Assembly: GCF_963576615.1 (NCBI RefSeq)
Contig: NC_088711.1
Location: forward strand, 39,242,621 to 39,306,620
Direction of reading: 5' to 3'
DNA from: Watersipora subatra
Taxonomy: Eukaryota > Bryozoa > Gymnolaemata > Cheilostomatida > Watersiporidae
DNA: 64,000 nt
The translations under genes were made by a program, and so were the position numbers. This document shows positions 45,091 through 57,614 of this stretch, piece after piece. The first letter of the stretch is position 1, and each line of letters starts with the position of its first letter. Below the pieces are notes generated by a model, which was given only the letters and a program-made list of their open reading frames with translations, was not told where the DNA came from and searched no databases.

Positions 45091-45694
45091 ATATTGTCTA
45101 ATTGCCAAAGGTTTTTTTAATTAATGTAGACCGTTTGAGGCGTAGACCGATTTACAGGTACAAAAATGTGGTACACAGTTTATATGCCTGTTTTTTGTCC
45201 AATTACCGAAGGTTTCATTAAACTATCTAGAACATTAGCCAGATTTCTTTACATCTTATCTACAAGCTAGGGCCGAACTACAATGCCCCTTTGTGACAAG
45301 AATATTTCTTTATTTTACTCCAGTTTGCAGAAAACTTCCAGACGCGTTAATGCTAATGCTTGCTTTCTGTTACATATCACTGTCAAAACCATTATACAGT
45401 CAACACAACCAACTTTCAATTTTCAAACGCAACTTTAAAACTAGGTATATTACACGGCAGCTTGCTATTTTACTTTTAATATTGCATTTCAGAGATATAA
45501 TAAACATATTTCATTATTGCTGTTGTTAGTTAAATTACGTACAGTAGGTTAGGCCTACAGCTTGAATTAATATTTATTTTATTGTTGTAAAACATAGGTT
45601 TAAGATAGTAGTAGATTAGGTCTGATTTTTACACAACCTTTTGTTTTGCATAATTGACCTTTTGAATTTAATTTCAAAACAACTTGACGACTGC
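45091..45694. other. Spacer, nothing recognised
   Basis: Includes TAACTTAGAAG/AATTAATGTAGA-like duplicated motifs from the preceding repeat; no gene. Confidence 0.4.
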
Positions 45695-46032
45695 CATGGA
45701 CATACAACCTCCCAGAACACCACGTCGTCGCACTGGCCATCCACGTGTCTCCCAATTATTACGGAGGAGGAGAAATAGAAGGTCCTCACATCAACCATGA
45801 ACATCAAATGCTAATGTTCAACAACACACTGCTCAAATTAATAACAACAACTCATCTGATTCAGAGAATTCTTTAGTAGATGTTGTCGGCGAAGCCTACA
45901 ACATCTAACTAAAGAATTCTATGTGTGTATAATTCTAACCTTTTGTCACTAGTTTTTCAACAACCAGCAAGACCCTTTCTTTTTTCCATTATCACTTTGG
46001 TCGTGGGCTGTAAGACAGGGGAATTTCTAGTA
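45695..46032 (+). mobile_element. 3' part of Helentron/HINE-like element with hairpin
   Basis: Ends GGGCTGTAAGACAGGGGAAT then TTCTAGT, as copy A at 6150-6204. Before that is a 33-codon reading starting MDIQPPRTPRRRTGHPRVSQ and a long inverted repeat (45865-45920). The period-15 minisatellite starts at the terminal CTAGTATAGT, so it may have grown from the end of this element. Confidence 0.5.
45865..45920. repeat. Inverted repeat, 22/23-bp arms
   Basis: AGAATTCTTTAGTAGATG... pairs with ...CATCTAACTAAAGAATTCT, with one unpaired base and an 11-nt loop (CGGCGAAGCCT). Confidence 0.9.
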
Positions 46033-46972
46033 TAGTATAGTGTATAACAGTATAGTGTATAATAGTATAGTGTATTATAGTATAGTGTATTATAGTATAG
46101 TGTATTATAATGTAGTGTATAATAGTATAGTGTATTATAGTATAGTGTATTATAGTATAGCGTATTATAGTATAGTGTATAATAGTATAGTGTATAATAG
46201 TATAGTGTATAATAGTATAGTGTATAATAGTATAGTGTATAATAGTATAGTGTATTATAGTATAGTGTATTATAGTATAGTGTATTATAATGTAGTGTAT
46301 AATAGTATAGTGTATTATAGTATAGTGTATTATAGTATAGCGTATTATAGTATAGTGTATAATAGTATAGTGTATAATAGTATAGTGTATAATAGTATAG
46401 TGTATAATAGTATAGTGTATAATAGTATAGTGTATTATAGTATAGTGTATAACAGTATAGTGTATAGTAGTATAGAGTATTATAGTATAGTCTATTATAG
46501 TATAGAGTATTATAGTATAGTGTATAATAGTATAGTGTATAATAGTATAGTGTATAATAGTATAGTGTATTATAGTATAGTGTATTATAGTATAGTGTAT
46601 TATAATGTAGTGTATAATAGTATAGTGTATTATAGTATAGTGTATTATAGTATAGCGTATTATAGTATAGTGTATAATAGTATAGTGTATAATAGTATAG
46701 TGTATTATAGTATAGTGTATAATAGTATAGTGTATTATAGTATAGTGTATAATAGTATAGTGTATAATAGTATAGTGTATAATAGTATAGTGTATAATAG
46801 TATAGTGTAGTATAGTATAGCGTATTATAGTATAGTGTATTATAGTATAGTGTATTAAAGTATAGTGTATAATAGTATAGTGCATTATAGTATAGTGTAT
46901 TATAGTATAGTGTATTGCAGTATTGCGTATAATAGTATAGTGTATAATAGCATAGTGTATAATAGTATATTG
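46030..46972. repeat. Minisatellite, 15-bp unit (TATAGTGTATAATAG)
   Basis: About 62 units. The variant ATGTAGTG occurs at 46111, 46291 and 46606, and CGTATTATAG at 46161, 46341 and 46656: steps of 180 and 315 bp, both multiples of 15. This shows higher-order duplication of blocks. Long frames on both strands are artefacts. Confidence 0.97.
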
Positions 46973-47073
46973 TGTTTCTTTACATATATACAAATTTGAT
47001 ATGCTACTTAAATAAAACAATAAACAATTCCATAGGTATAAACTTATAAAGTGCACTAGAAAAGTAACAAACA

Positions 47074-47652
47074 TACCAGTAATAAACATGTCAGTAATAA
47101 ACATACCAGTAATAAACGTACCAGTAATAAACATACCGGTAATAAACATAGCAGTAATAATCATACCAGTAATAAACATACCGGTAATAAACATACCAGT
47201 AATAAACATACCAGTAATAAACATACCAGTAATAAACATAACAGTAATAAACGTACCAGTAATAAACATACCAGTAATAAACATACCAGTAATAAACATG
47301 TCAGTAATAAACATACCAGTAATAAACATACCAGTAATAAACATGTCAGTAATAAACATACCAGTAATAAACATGTCAGTTATAAGCATGTCAGTAATAA
47401 ACATACCAGTAATAAATATACCAGTAATAAACATACCAGTAATAAACATGTCAGTAATAAACATACCAGTAATAAACATACCAGTAATAAACATTCCAGT
47501 AATAAACGTACCAGTAATAAATGAACCAGCAATAAACGTACCAGTAATAAACACACCAGTAATAAACATACCAGTAATAAACGTACCAGTAATAAACACA
47601 CCAGTAATAAACATACCAGTAATAAACATACCAGTAATAAACATACCAGTAT
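47074..47652. repeat. Minisatellite, 15-bp unit (CCAGTAATAAACATA)
   Basis: About 39 units in exact 15-bp register, with a recurrent variant carrying ATGTCAGT. Separated from the previous array by about 100 bp of unique sequence. Confidence 0.97.
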
Positions 47653-48589
47653 CATACAACTAATTTTCTCTCAAGTCCCAAAAATCGAAATGACTAACAT
47701 AAATTGCCATGAATATATCTCTTATTTGGTGTTTTGGTCTGAATTCTATGAAATAGTTGGCAATTAACCTTTTCACGTGGAACTCAAATTCAAGACTTAA
47801 TGCCAATACCAATAAGTGTCTCTTGCCAACGTGAAAACAACTAAATCAAAAATAATAAACCATTCTGAGAAAACTAGAAAAAAAACTACCCCGCTACCTT
47901 ATGGACCCCTGAACCTAGCTTGTCTAAATATAGTTGCTGATTAGAGAGTATAGAAATACTTTGTATCTGCTGCCTGTCTAGAAAAAGGTCTAAACGCAGC
48001 TATTCAACTCTACACAGATCTTACATTTATTTTCAAGTTGACAATGATTTAAATATTTCAGCTGCGGTGTTTATAGCGATTAAAGTTTTTCAACCATATA
48101 ATCAAGGAGATTTGTCACCGCATTCACTGTGAAAAATAAAATTCGGTATTGATCTTAAATGCAATCAAAAATCAAAAAAAGAGAATTCTTGTCGGCCCAG
48201 AATGTGCTGTGCAAGGAACAGTTGAACAGACCTTAGAGAGCCACCAGGCTGGTGCGTGGGTGAATATTCTTAGACAGCACAGAGCTGCAAGAATCATCTT
48301 AACAAGAATGATTTACAGCACCTCCCGCCATTCTACAACCCAACAATGGAAAATTTGAGACTAAATGCACTGACAGTTTTTATATTTCAAAGATGTCAAG
48401 TGAATTTCAGGTAGAGCATTTCCCTTATCCCAATAGTTGAAAAATATACCACACAATATATTTTTGCTATTAAAACCTTCTAGAAATGCCAAGCTAACCT
48501 TTTCAGTTCTGACTAAATGGTAATAACAAAGAACCAATGCATTTTATATCAATTACTAAATGTCCATGCACAAAAATTCATCAGAATGA
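47653..48589. other. Spacer, no gene recognised
   Basis: A 69-codon reading at 48149-48358 has no recognisable motif. Confidence 0.45.
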
Positions 48590-48827
48590 TATCATATCGT
48601 GTTATCATATCGTGTTATCATATCATGATATCATATCATGTTATCACATCATGCTATCATATCATGTTATCATATCATGTTATCATATCTTGTTATCATA
48701 TCTTGTTATCATATCATGTTATCATATCATGTTATCATATCACGTTATCATATTATGCTATCATATCATGTTATTATATCATGCTACCATATCAAGCTAC
48801 CATACCATGTTTTCATATCATGTTATA
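48590..48827. repeat. Minisatellite, 13-bp unit (ATCATATCATGTT)
   Basis: About 18 units. Because 13 is not a multiple of 3, all three frames give similar ISCYHIML-like translations. Confidence 0.95.
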
Positions 48828-50257
48828 GCTATTATTTGTTAATTGCCATCTGATGACTGCTAATACAAATACAGATATGTAAAACCAGTGTCAAAACTGT
48901 TTAATGTTATAACAATACCCAACTATAAGTTACTGAAAATCCGGTAAACTCATCATGTCACTCACAAAAAATTTACACAATTGCAATGCTGGAACCCTTT
49001 AGACATCATAAAACAACAGTTTAAGCAATGAATTGCAATAAACACTGAAAAATTATAACTAGAATTGAAAAAGATTTGGCTAAAAACTCTATTTATAGTG
49101 CATAACTTTAACTGACAGATTTCTTGCTAAATATTGACCACACAGAGCAATCGGAAACCATCAAGCTAGAAACATAATTGTGATTTACGATTATTTATGT
49201 GATAAAATGTACTTGAATGGGAGCTAGTCTTTACTACCAGACATACTATGGCAAATGTGAGCATGCAGCAATTAATTGAAATTTAAACATTCAGCTCTAC
49301 ATAGCCACAAGCTATAAAAGTATTTTCACTATGGCGCCACAGGAAACATGGACTCACAAGTCAAATAACCATGAGGGCATCAACTCATTAAAATAGCGTT
49401 TGACTGTGCACACAAGTCTCTTTTGGAAAAGTAAAAAGGTGTGCCAATAAAATATTTCCATTTGGCAAATCTTTACCAGAATATTTTACAAAAACATGTA
49501 TAATCAATATTCATTTCATTCAAGTTATGTAGCTCTTTTAGATTCGAGAAGTATAAACCGTCAATGAAATAACTTTATATAAGGCTATCAAGGCTATGAT
49601 GAACTTTAAGGAAACAATCATTCCCTGATCATTGTTAGTAGTAATGTTAAAGTAAAATACCAGTAAGAGTACACCAGTGTTTAAGGATATACTGTTGGAA
49701 TATCACATGTTGTGGTTACTCCAGTAGCTAGTCTGTTGTGATGCTCGTAAACCGACCTTATGCATTAAATGAAGTCTGTGGCTATTTTGCTATCCTCGCT
49801 AATGTTGCAAGCCCAAGCTCATTTGATAGCGGGTTCTGTTTAAAATATCATAAAAGTTACAGGACATTTTGGAATCGATTCCCTGACATCATTGATCATT
49901 ACAAATTAAAGTAAATTACTTAATACTAATACAACACGTCAAAATTAGGTCTACAAAGATTGATTGATTTAAACATACATACAATGTCAAAGTACTTTGT
50001 ACGGCATGCTTAATTGTGTCCCATTTTCTAAACTTTCAAGTGTAAACTACAGTAATACACCTATGTAACATCTTATTTTAGTGGTTTTAAACTGTCTGAG
50101 GGGTGACGGATAACTATAATTAGTGGAGCAAAGCAAAGACAGCTGAACAGTTTGTTAGCTGAACAGCAGTAACACTATTCAGTTTGTTACAAACGTTACA
50201 AACTCGGTTTTCCAGCTTATTGCTGACATGCTTTAAAAGCAGCATATCACAAAGAAA
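48828..50257. other. Intergenic, nothing recognised
   Basis: AT-rich; no supported gene or repeat. Confidence 0.45.
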
Positions 50258-50265
50258 AGGCTGAT

Positions 50266-50718
50266 CAGGGTTGGCCAATTAAAATCATGATTTAAATCAT
50301 CCTAAAAAATCATGTTTGATGATTTTTTTTATTTTTTCCATGTCAAAGGCTGTGATTTAAATCATCCTAAAATATCATGTTGGATTTATTTTCTTCAGAA
50401 CTTTCCCATCTCAAAAGCTGACCCTCAAAATATTGGACTTATAGAAGGTCTACTGTGAATATAAACTGCACAACTTGGTCAAAATTAAAATAAAAACCAT
50501 TTCTAATAAATTAAAGTGATGCAAAGTTGTTTTGTTGCTAATGTTTTCATGTAGCACACTTCAACAAAATAAAATAATATCATGTTGGCGGTTATGAAAA
50601 AAAGCTGGTATTGATGTTTTCAAAAAAATCTGATTTAAATAAAAAAAGTTTGATTTGTCTGAAGTCTGAAAAAAACCGATTTTTTTTATTTAAAAAATTA
50701 TGATTTTTTCTAACCCTG
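50266..50718. mobile_element. hAT-type MITE, 453 bp
   Basis: CAGGGTTGG...CTAACCCTG ends. The flanking 8 bp are AGGCTGAT (50258-50265) and AGGCTGGT (50719-50726), seven of eight alike. The body consists of AAATCATGATTTAAATCAT-like sequence. An 8-bp duplication fits hAT. Confidence 0.75.
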
Positions 50719-50726
50719 AGGCTGGT

Positions 50727-51749
50727 GCTACAATTGATATTCGCAGGTTATCAAAAGTTAAGGTTAATTAGTGAATAGGAAACACAAGCATTGACATTAA
50801 TATTTGACAAAACATATAGTAGTTTTAAGATATTTTGCATTAACTTTGTCAACAACTATGCAATGGTATAGCACAATGTTGTTTTCTTTGCGTTTTGCAA
50901 CTGGTGCGTTGGCATATTTTTTGAGACAGTTTAGGTGGTTGAAGGCTCATACCTGATACCTCGTCTAAATATATGTTTTTAACACATTTTTAGTTATCTT
51001 TACAAAAGGATTATATAGTTCACTAATATCACGCGTCTCGTCAAACCAGGTATGTATAGCGTTAGTAGAGAAAAACATCGAAATATTTCGGTTTTTTATA
51101 TTATTTTGCGAGACTAATCATTATTTAAATGTAGCTTGCTGTATTTACAGAATTCAATTAAAGTGCATTAAAACGACTATGCTAAGCAACCAGTAAGGTA
51201 AAATGTTTGAGAAAGTATGAATATACGACATAAATGCTGAAAAACGCCTAAACCATCAATAAAACATATGAGTAGAAGAATTTTGTAAAACTTATATGAA
51301 ACTGATATGAAACTTCACAGCAAGCTACTGCATACAAGTATTTCCCTACAAAATCTTTGTTCCGTGTCGCTACCACGCAGCAACTTGCAAGTTGTTAAGA
51401 CCGAAGGGTATGCCTAGTTCCTATTGGAAAAGGTTAGTTTTCCGTTAGAACGGTTCGTTAGTTGACTCGCTGCTTATCCTAGTTGTGATAAATACCCACA
51501 GACATAATAAACCTTTATTACATTATTTGAAAATATTTATACAAATATTTAATTATATCTACGTATTTTATAATATCTACGGTATGTAAATACCTGCAAA
51601 CACTATCGCCGCAAAACGAAAGCTGAATTGAAATTCGCTGTTACATGTAGTAATCTTTGGTGTTAACCATAGATATAATAAATCCCGTTACATGTATTGT
51701 ATTTATGGCTTATTTCTTTTTATATATTTATGGGTTTATTATAGCCATG
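50727..51749. other. Intergenic, nothing recognised
   Basis: No supported feature before the LTR retrotransposon. Confidence 0.45.
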
Positions 51750-51754
51750 GTGTT

Positions 51755-51927
51755 TGTTGTGTTTAGCATACGGATGCGAAGGATGTAACTTGGGAATATT
51801 TCGGTGAGCGTTTATTTAACCGGAAACTGACTGATATCTCGATACGTCTATATAATAGCATTGCGAGAATAAGGAAACAATACTACATAAGTATTGATCT
51901 CCAAAAGAGTATTACGATTATACAACA
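51755..51927 (-). repeat. 3' LTR
   Basis: About 90% identical to 56157-56334. A few small indels near GGGAATATTTCGGT. Confidence 0.95.
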
Positions 51928-51973
51928 TCTCCCTTTCCCAGGTTGATAAAATAAAACAGCTAAATAGCAGACC

Positions 51974-52151
51974 CATACCTGCCAACTCTCACGCATTGGG
52001 CGTGAGACTCACGCAATCGCCCCAAAGAAAAAATGGAAATGCGTGAGATTTTTGCCCCAATTTCCACAATTTTATATATACTATCATTGATACATCAATT
52101 GCCCCAAAACCAAACCTCACGCATTGCCCCACTCTTGGGTTGGCAGGTCTG
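51974..52151. mobile_element. 178-bp hAT-type MITE inside the retrotransposon, copy 1
   Basis: CATACCTGCCAAC...GTTGGCAGGTCTG with an exact 8-bp duplication AGCAGACC (51966-51973 and 52152-52159). It lies between the 3' LTR and the integrase end, so it inserted into the retrotransposon. A second copy of the same length lies at 63537-63714. Confidence 0.93.
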
Positions 52152-52316
52152 AGCAGACCACAAAACACGAATGGATAAAACTACTACTACAAACTACGTA
52201 AAGCAATATATGAATAAAACCATTATTCAATTTAGTAATGTTAACAGGATTGCCGAAAGCATGACGTACTATTAGGCAATTAACTATAGATCTAAAATTT
52301 TACGTGACCTAATAGT

Positions 52317-52730
52317 TCAGCCAAAACTAGACTGTTTTGCACTATCATTTACTTTGGGAGAATCGGTTGGTTCTAACAGAACTATATTAGTGATATTCCG
52401 CCTGACTACACTCCCCCTGCTATCCTGCACCACCACCGAACGGGGCGTTGTGGGGGAACAACCAACAACTTCAGCCTCTCGTTTCAAGTCCCGAACATGA
52501 ACATTACTACCTGAACTAAGGCAAGGCGGGACTACAACACGACGTCTTTCATCAAAGTTAGCTTTGCACTGAATTCGACTGAGGGACTCTTTGGAACGGA
52601 CAGCTTTCAGATCCGGCTGTTTGGGAATTAGAACAGAAGGCAGAGAGGGTAGTGTTGTGCGAATTTTGCGACTCATTAGCAGTTCAGACGGGGAAAGACC
52701 ATTTTCTAGTGGGGAAGACCTGTATGCCAT
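52317..52730 (-). pseudogene. Gypsy integrase, C-terminal part
   Basis: Starts MAYRSSPLENGLSPSELLMS, the 'aYRstph..G.sP.ellmgR' block that follows the integrase core, then a basic tail region. It is in a different frame from the core at 52736-53059, so the pol reading is broken. Confidence 0.8.
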
Positions 52731-52735
52731 CAGAC

Positions 52736-53059
52736 CTAAATAAGGATCTGGCTCTTGAGGATTTTCTTCATGGTCTGGACTGCCCGTTCAGCGGCACCGT
52801 TTCCTTGTGGGTGTTTGGGAGAACTGGTGATATGTGTGAACCCGTACGCCTTAGCAAAAAACCTGAACTCATCTGAGGCGTACTGAGCGCCATTGTCCAA
52901 AATTAAAACCTCGGGGACTCCATGGCGGGCAAAAATACTCTTCATATGTAAGATCACTTTGGAACTAGTGGTCTCGTCTAACAATGCAACTTCGATAAAT
53001 CGAGAATGATAATCCACTACCAGCAAATACCGTTTGCTGTTAAAAGAAAAACAAATCAC
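52736..53059 (-). pseudogene. Gypsy integrase core
   Basis: Contains LLVVDYHSRFIEV (first Asp), LILDNGAQY (second Asp) and HPQGNGAAERAVQTMKK (Glu), so all three DDE residues are present. The segment usually found just before it ('PW..vgvDlf') is missing: the previous frame stops and a few residues are lost. Confidence 0.88.
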
Positions 53060-53062
53060 TGC

Positions 53063-54106
53063 CTAGTTTTTCCTAAGGCGGTTGGGGAATTCAGAACGGA
53101 GAAGAGGAGCTTGCTGAACATTAGACTCCTTCCTGCATGATTCACACCTACGCACCATTTCAGCTATCTGTTGGGACATGCTAGGCCACCATACTGATTG
53201 GGCAGCTCTAGCTCGGCACTTTACAATACCAAAATGGCCACTGTGATTTTTTTCAACGACCGAGAGACGCTCAATTTGGGGGATTACGATACGGTCATCA
53301 AAAACCAGGACACCAACTATAGAAAGCCTAAAGCGGCACTCAAAATAGGGGCGTAGTAAAATTTCATGAGGAGGGAGGTACGTAGGCCAGCCAGACCTCA
53401 CATAACTGAGAACACGGAAGGTGACCTCATCATGCTCTTGTTGAACTTTCAACTCCTGTAAACGAGGTGATGAGGCAGTGCAATAGAGTGCTGATACAGC
53501 AAACAACTCAACATCCTCCATTAACATAACATCATCTTCACTGATAGGACCAAGAGAACGTGACAACGCGTCAGCAATAACGTTATTCTTTCCTGAGATG
53601 TGTTCAACACGATAGTGAAACCCCATAAGACGCATTCGAAACCTCTGGATACGGGCTGGGTTTTTGTCTAAATCTATGTCGTTCAGTAGCGGGACCAAGG
53701 GCTTGTGATCGGTTTTTATCACTACTTTCAGGCCTATGATATAATCTCGAAACTTTTCGCATGCCCAGACAACACTTGAAGCTTCCTGCTCAATAGTGGC
53801 ATACCGTTTCTCTGTTTCACTCAGCGCGCGAGAAGCTGCACTGACTAATCGCAACTCCCCATCATCTTGCACTTGAAACAAGGCAGCACCGATGCCAGCT
53901 CGAGAGGCGTCTGTATGTATAACTGTTTCACGTTGTGGCCTATTTGGTGCAAATTCTACTGAACGCTTCAACTTTTCCTTGACACCATTTAACATTTGCT
54001 CCTGAGCTTTATCCCAAATCCACACAGAATTTTTGGGAAGTAACTCTCGCAATGGAGCACTGAGTTCACCAAGCTTGGTGGTGAACTTACTGAGCTGGTT
54101 TGCCAT
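53063..54106 (-). pseudogene. Gypsy RNase H and integrase zinc finger
   Basis: RNase H part: VIHTDASRAGIGAALFQ, ATIEQEASSVVWACEKF, IKTDHKPLV and NNVIADALSR. Then the integrase HHCC finger: HSGHFGIVKCRARAAQSVWW with CESCRK. It ends FPNRLRKN and a stop, cutting the polyprotein before the integrase core. Confidence 0.9.
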
Positions 54107-54179
54107 ACCTAAGAAACTACGGACATCCTTAACACAGGTTGGTGTGGCAAAATTTTCAATGCCTTGAATAGCCTCAGGG

Positions 54180-54686
54180 TTAGCACGAATACCAGAAGCA
54201 GATATGATGACCGAGAAATTTTATGCTGCTGCGGAAGAACTTGCACTTATCAACATTTAGAGTCATAGCGGCCTCAATCATCCTACTCAACACAGCACCA
54301 ACTCTGGCGTCATGCTCAGCAGTGGATTTTCCCCATATGCACACATCACCCATATGGACTATTACGCCTTCGAGACCATCCAGAACTTGAGACACAATTT
54401 TGGAATACAACTCTGGGCTAGATGACAGACTGAAAGGCAACCGATTGAAAACAAACCTACCAAATGGAGACAAAAACGTGGTTAACATTTTTGCTTTAGG
54501 AGAGAGGGGAATTTGGTAAAAACCGGAATTGGCATCAAGAACAGTAAAAACGGTACCATTTCTAAGTTTAGCAAGACTTGACTCAACTTGAGCCATTGGG
54601 TGAACCTCTCGACGGACAACTTTGTTTAATTCTGTGTAGTCGACACAAATTCGGACTTTTTTGTTGGCTTTGGGAACAACAACCAT
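54180..54686 (-). pseudogene. Gypsy reverse transcriptase with altered catalytic motif
   Basis: Visible blocks: VRICVDYTELN, FTVLDANSGFYQIPL, FGRFVFNRLPFSLSSSPELY, and HMGDVCIWGKS where the family has Y-x-D-D. The first Asp of the YxDD box is Gly and the Tyr is His, so catalysis should be lost. The N-terminal part (54690-54830) lies in another frame, with a shift near a CCCC run at about 54716. Confidence 0.9.
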
Positions 54687-54832
54687 AGGGGCGCACCAAT
54701 TGGTAGGCTCACTGACGGGGAAATGACACCTTTGGCAACCATATCAGCTAGCTTTTGTTTAACATTAGGCAGCAGCGGATAGGGCATGGACCGTGGGGTG
54801 TTGATAGCAAAGGGTCTGCAGTCAGGGCGTAA

Positions 54833-55240
54833 TTATATGCCTACTTCTTGTTTCATCTTACCTAAGCCTTGAAAAAGTTTAGGAAACTCACTACGAAATA
54901 CATAAGGTTCAGTAGTATCGTAAACAGAGTCTACATCACATTCACAAGATATCAAACCTAGTTTAACACATGCACTGTGACTAAGTAATGCTTTGGTTTG
55001 ATTTACAACATACATTGTTTTACTATGTTTAACGTTATTGACAGTAAGTACAGTCCTAAATGATCCTAGCACTGGTATTTTAATGTTAGCCGGGCCTACA
55101 AACTGTTTCTTTGTTTTTTCAAGGGCTACATGTACACAGAGTGTACTAGGTAGTATGGAGACATCTGCGCCGGTGTCCAACTTTAACTGAACGGGCGAAT
55201 CGAGCTTGTCGACAGATGGTTTTTGTCCACATGCCCACAC
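54833..55240 (-). pseudogene. Gypsy aspartic protease region
   Basis: VQLKLDTGADVSILPSTLC carries the DTGA active site of retroviral-type proteases. It overlaps the end of gag by about 95 nt in another frame, as in elements using ribosomal frameshifting. Confidence 0.85.
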
Positions 55241-56081
55241 TGGTGTCGGTTATTTCACCAAGGAATATGCGTTCTTCCTCTTCTACTTGGCTGATGTTGG
55301 GTTCAGATTTAGATCTACACACTTTAGCATAGTGACCGACCTTTCCACAAGATTTACAGCTAACATCTCTGGCAGGGCATGTTTCTCTTGTATGCGTCAA
55401 ATATCCACACCTGCCGCATGGAGTGTTATTACTCTGCTTGCTGACGTTACTACTCGCTAGGTGGTTGCTCCTAGATCTGGGTCTGCTGCCTCTTTGAACT
55501 CTTGAGACGGCGTCAACAGTGTCAGATTTGTTTGCCGCAGCTCCACCATGCCCAGCTAAGTCTTTCATGTGTTTGTCCACCTCTTCTGATTGTCGAGCCA
55601 TGTTAATGACAACTCCTTCTGTTAGCTGGTCCACGTTCATCTTTTGCATTTCACGGCTGCAGTCAGTGTCGAGGATGCCAACTACTATACGGTCTCGCAT
55701 TTGCTCAGACCTGTTTGAAAACTCACACCTGTCTGCAATGTCATTAAGGGCTCGGATATATTGCTCAACTGTCTCTCCTGGCTGTTGATTGCGTCTGAAG
55801 AACCTAGCCCTTTCATAAATAATGTATTTACGTGGGGTAAAATATTTCTGAAAAGCTTCAGTAACTTTTTTGTAGCTTTTTGCATCATCAGCGGACAGAC
55901 TTAGGCCATTAAATATGCCTTCACTCTTACTTCCTAGGCAGTATAAGAAACTGTCTATCTGTAACTGCTCTTCATCTTCATTGAGCTTCGCTACTGCATG
56001 ATAGCGGTTCCAACGAGCAAACCATTCTGTCCAGTTTGCCAGGTCAAAGTCAAACTCCTTCGGAGGACTAAATTTTGGCAT
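55146..56081 (-). pseudogene. Gypsy gag with two CCHC knuckles
   Basis: 311 residues from MPKFSPPKEFDF. The capsid-like part has FYTPRKYIIYERARFF-type and GETVEQYIRAL blocks. Two zinc knuckles follow: CGRCGYLTHTRETC and CKSCGKVGHYAKVC. The reading is intact, but the element as a whole is broken. Confidence 0.9.
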
Positions 56082-56156
56082 TATATGTTAGAGAACGTAT
56101 CTAAATATGTGCAATAAATGTTTGTACATCTAGAATTAGCCCCATACTGGCCACCA

Positions 56157-56334
56157 TGTTGTGTTTTAGCATACTGATGCAAAGGATGTAACTTGGAAAT
56201 GAATATTTCGGTTTGCATTCACTTAACCGGAAACTGACTGATATCTCGATACGTCTATATAATAGCATTACGAGAATAAGGAAACAATACTACATAAGTA
56301 TTGATCTCCAAAAGAGTATTACGATTATACAACA
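56157..56334 (-). repeat. 5' LTR
   Basis: TGTTGTGTTTTAGC...TTATACAACA, 178 bp, followed on the minus strand by the primer binding site. Confidence 0.95.
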
Positions 56335-56339
56335 GTGTT

Positions 56340-57614
56340 AACTGATTGTTGTTTATTATAGTGCACACTATTCTTGTTACGACGACTTCTAATTTTAGAA
56401 AAAGGTGTTTGAAACTTGAACCAAAAATGTGTGCCTGGCTCCGTGTACGAGATTGAGCAATAAGTTTAACAGGATTTCGAAAGTAAAGGAGCTCCCTTTA
56501 TTTTGTAACACAAAACTACTATTTGTGTTGTACTTATTACAGTAGTTCGTAACTTAGTACTAAACAGTGGTAGGTGTAAAACAATGCAAAGTATGTGATC
56601 ACTATTCACAATTTTGTTTCAACACACAAAAGCAACATTTTGCAACCATTTTTGTAACCCTACCATTTTAGTAACCTTAACATTTTTCCTTCCCATAAAA
56701 AGACTATGTGATACTCATTAATAACAGTAGCCGTACAACAAAACAGAGGATGTGATATATGTTCACTGTTTGTGTAAAACGCAAAGTAGGTGATACTTGT
56801 AACAATTGACAGTAGATCTACAACACTGAGTATGTGATACCTGTTCACAATAGATGTGCATGCACAACACAGAGTATGTCATCACCATTTACAGTAGACC
56901 TAGAACACGATGAATGCTTATTATTAGTGGGCATATAAGATAGAGTATATGTAACCTGTTTCAACAAGAAGACCAGCCTAAGAGTATAGATTAGCAATAA
57001 CGACGAGAAATCTGCCAAATGAAATGAAAACATCTACTTTAAGCACCTGTCCTTGTCAATATGAGTTCACAGAAATAACCATCAGTAAACTTGTTAGAAA
57101 AAACGTGAAAATATCCGTTGCCTCAAGAGTTATATATCTTCGGTGGTATTACTTCTCGCAAGTACTGCACTGAACCATAGATATGCTATTCTACGAAATT
57201 CATTCTCAAGCTTACGCTTGTTGCATGGCCAGAGGTACACACGGTAAACCTACAACAAACCAGGCATAAAATCTGTGTACCACACCAAATAATCTCTCCA
57301 TCCAGGTGTTTCCAAATGGATGTCATTGTGAGCCATACGACATGCACACAATGAAAAAAACTGAGCAAAGACAAACTTATTACCAGAAATCTAGGCTCAT
57401 ATACTAAAGAAGTAATAAGAAAAAACTTTTCAAATTAGATCCTTCAGTTTTCAATTTTCCATTCTTAAATTAACGATCGTAAAAATTCTGCCAGATTCCA
57501 CCATTTCTCAACAAATCTTCCTGACAGATTTTAATCAAACAAAATCATTTTCCAGAAATTCAGATGCATGTTAAATATCAGGCAGGGAATTTTTTTAATA
57601 ATTTCACTCACAGC
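56340..57614. other. Intergenic, nothing recognised
   Basis: Repeated GTATGTGATA.C motifs (about every 60-70 bp between 56595 and 56885) hint at a very degenerate tandem repeat. No gene. Confidence 0.45.

Larger units (their letters stand above)
51755..56334 (-). mobile_element. Ty3/Gypsy LTR retrotransposon, degenerate, 4,580 bp
   Basis: Two LTRs of about 175 bp, both TG...CA, with GTGTT target duplication at 51750-51754 and 56335-56339. Coding is on the minus strand, so 56157-56334 is the 5' LTR. TGGTGGCCAGTATGGGG follows it at once as the likely primer binding site. The purine tract GGGAAAGGGAGA lies against the 3' LTR (about 51928-51940). Domain order gag-PR-RT-RNaseH-INT is that of Ty3/Gypsy. 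Several frame breaks and a changed reverse transcriptase motif show it is inactive. Confidence 0.93.

Noticed and set aside
45992..47663. Very long frames on both strands (up to 555 codons)
   Set aside because: They run through 15-bp minisatellites whose unit is a multiple of 3.
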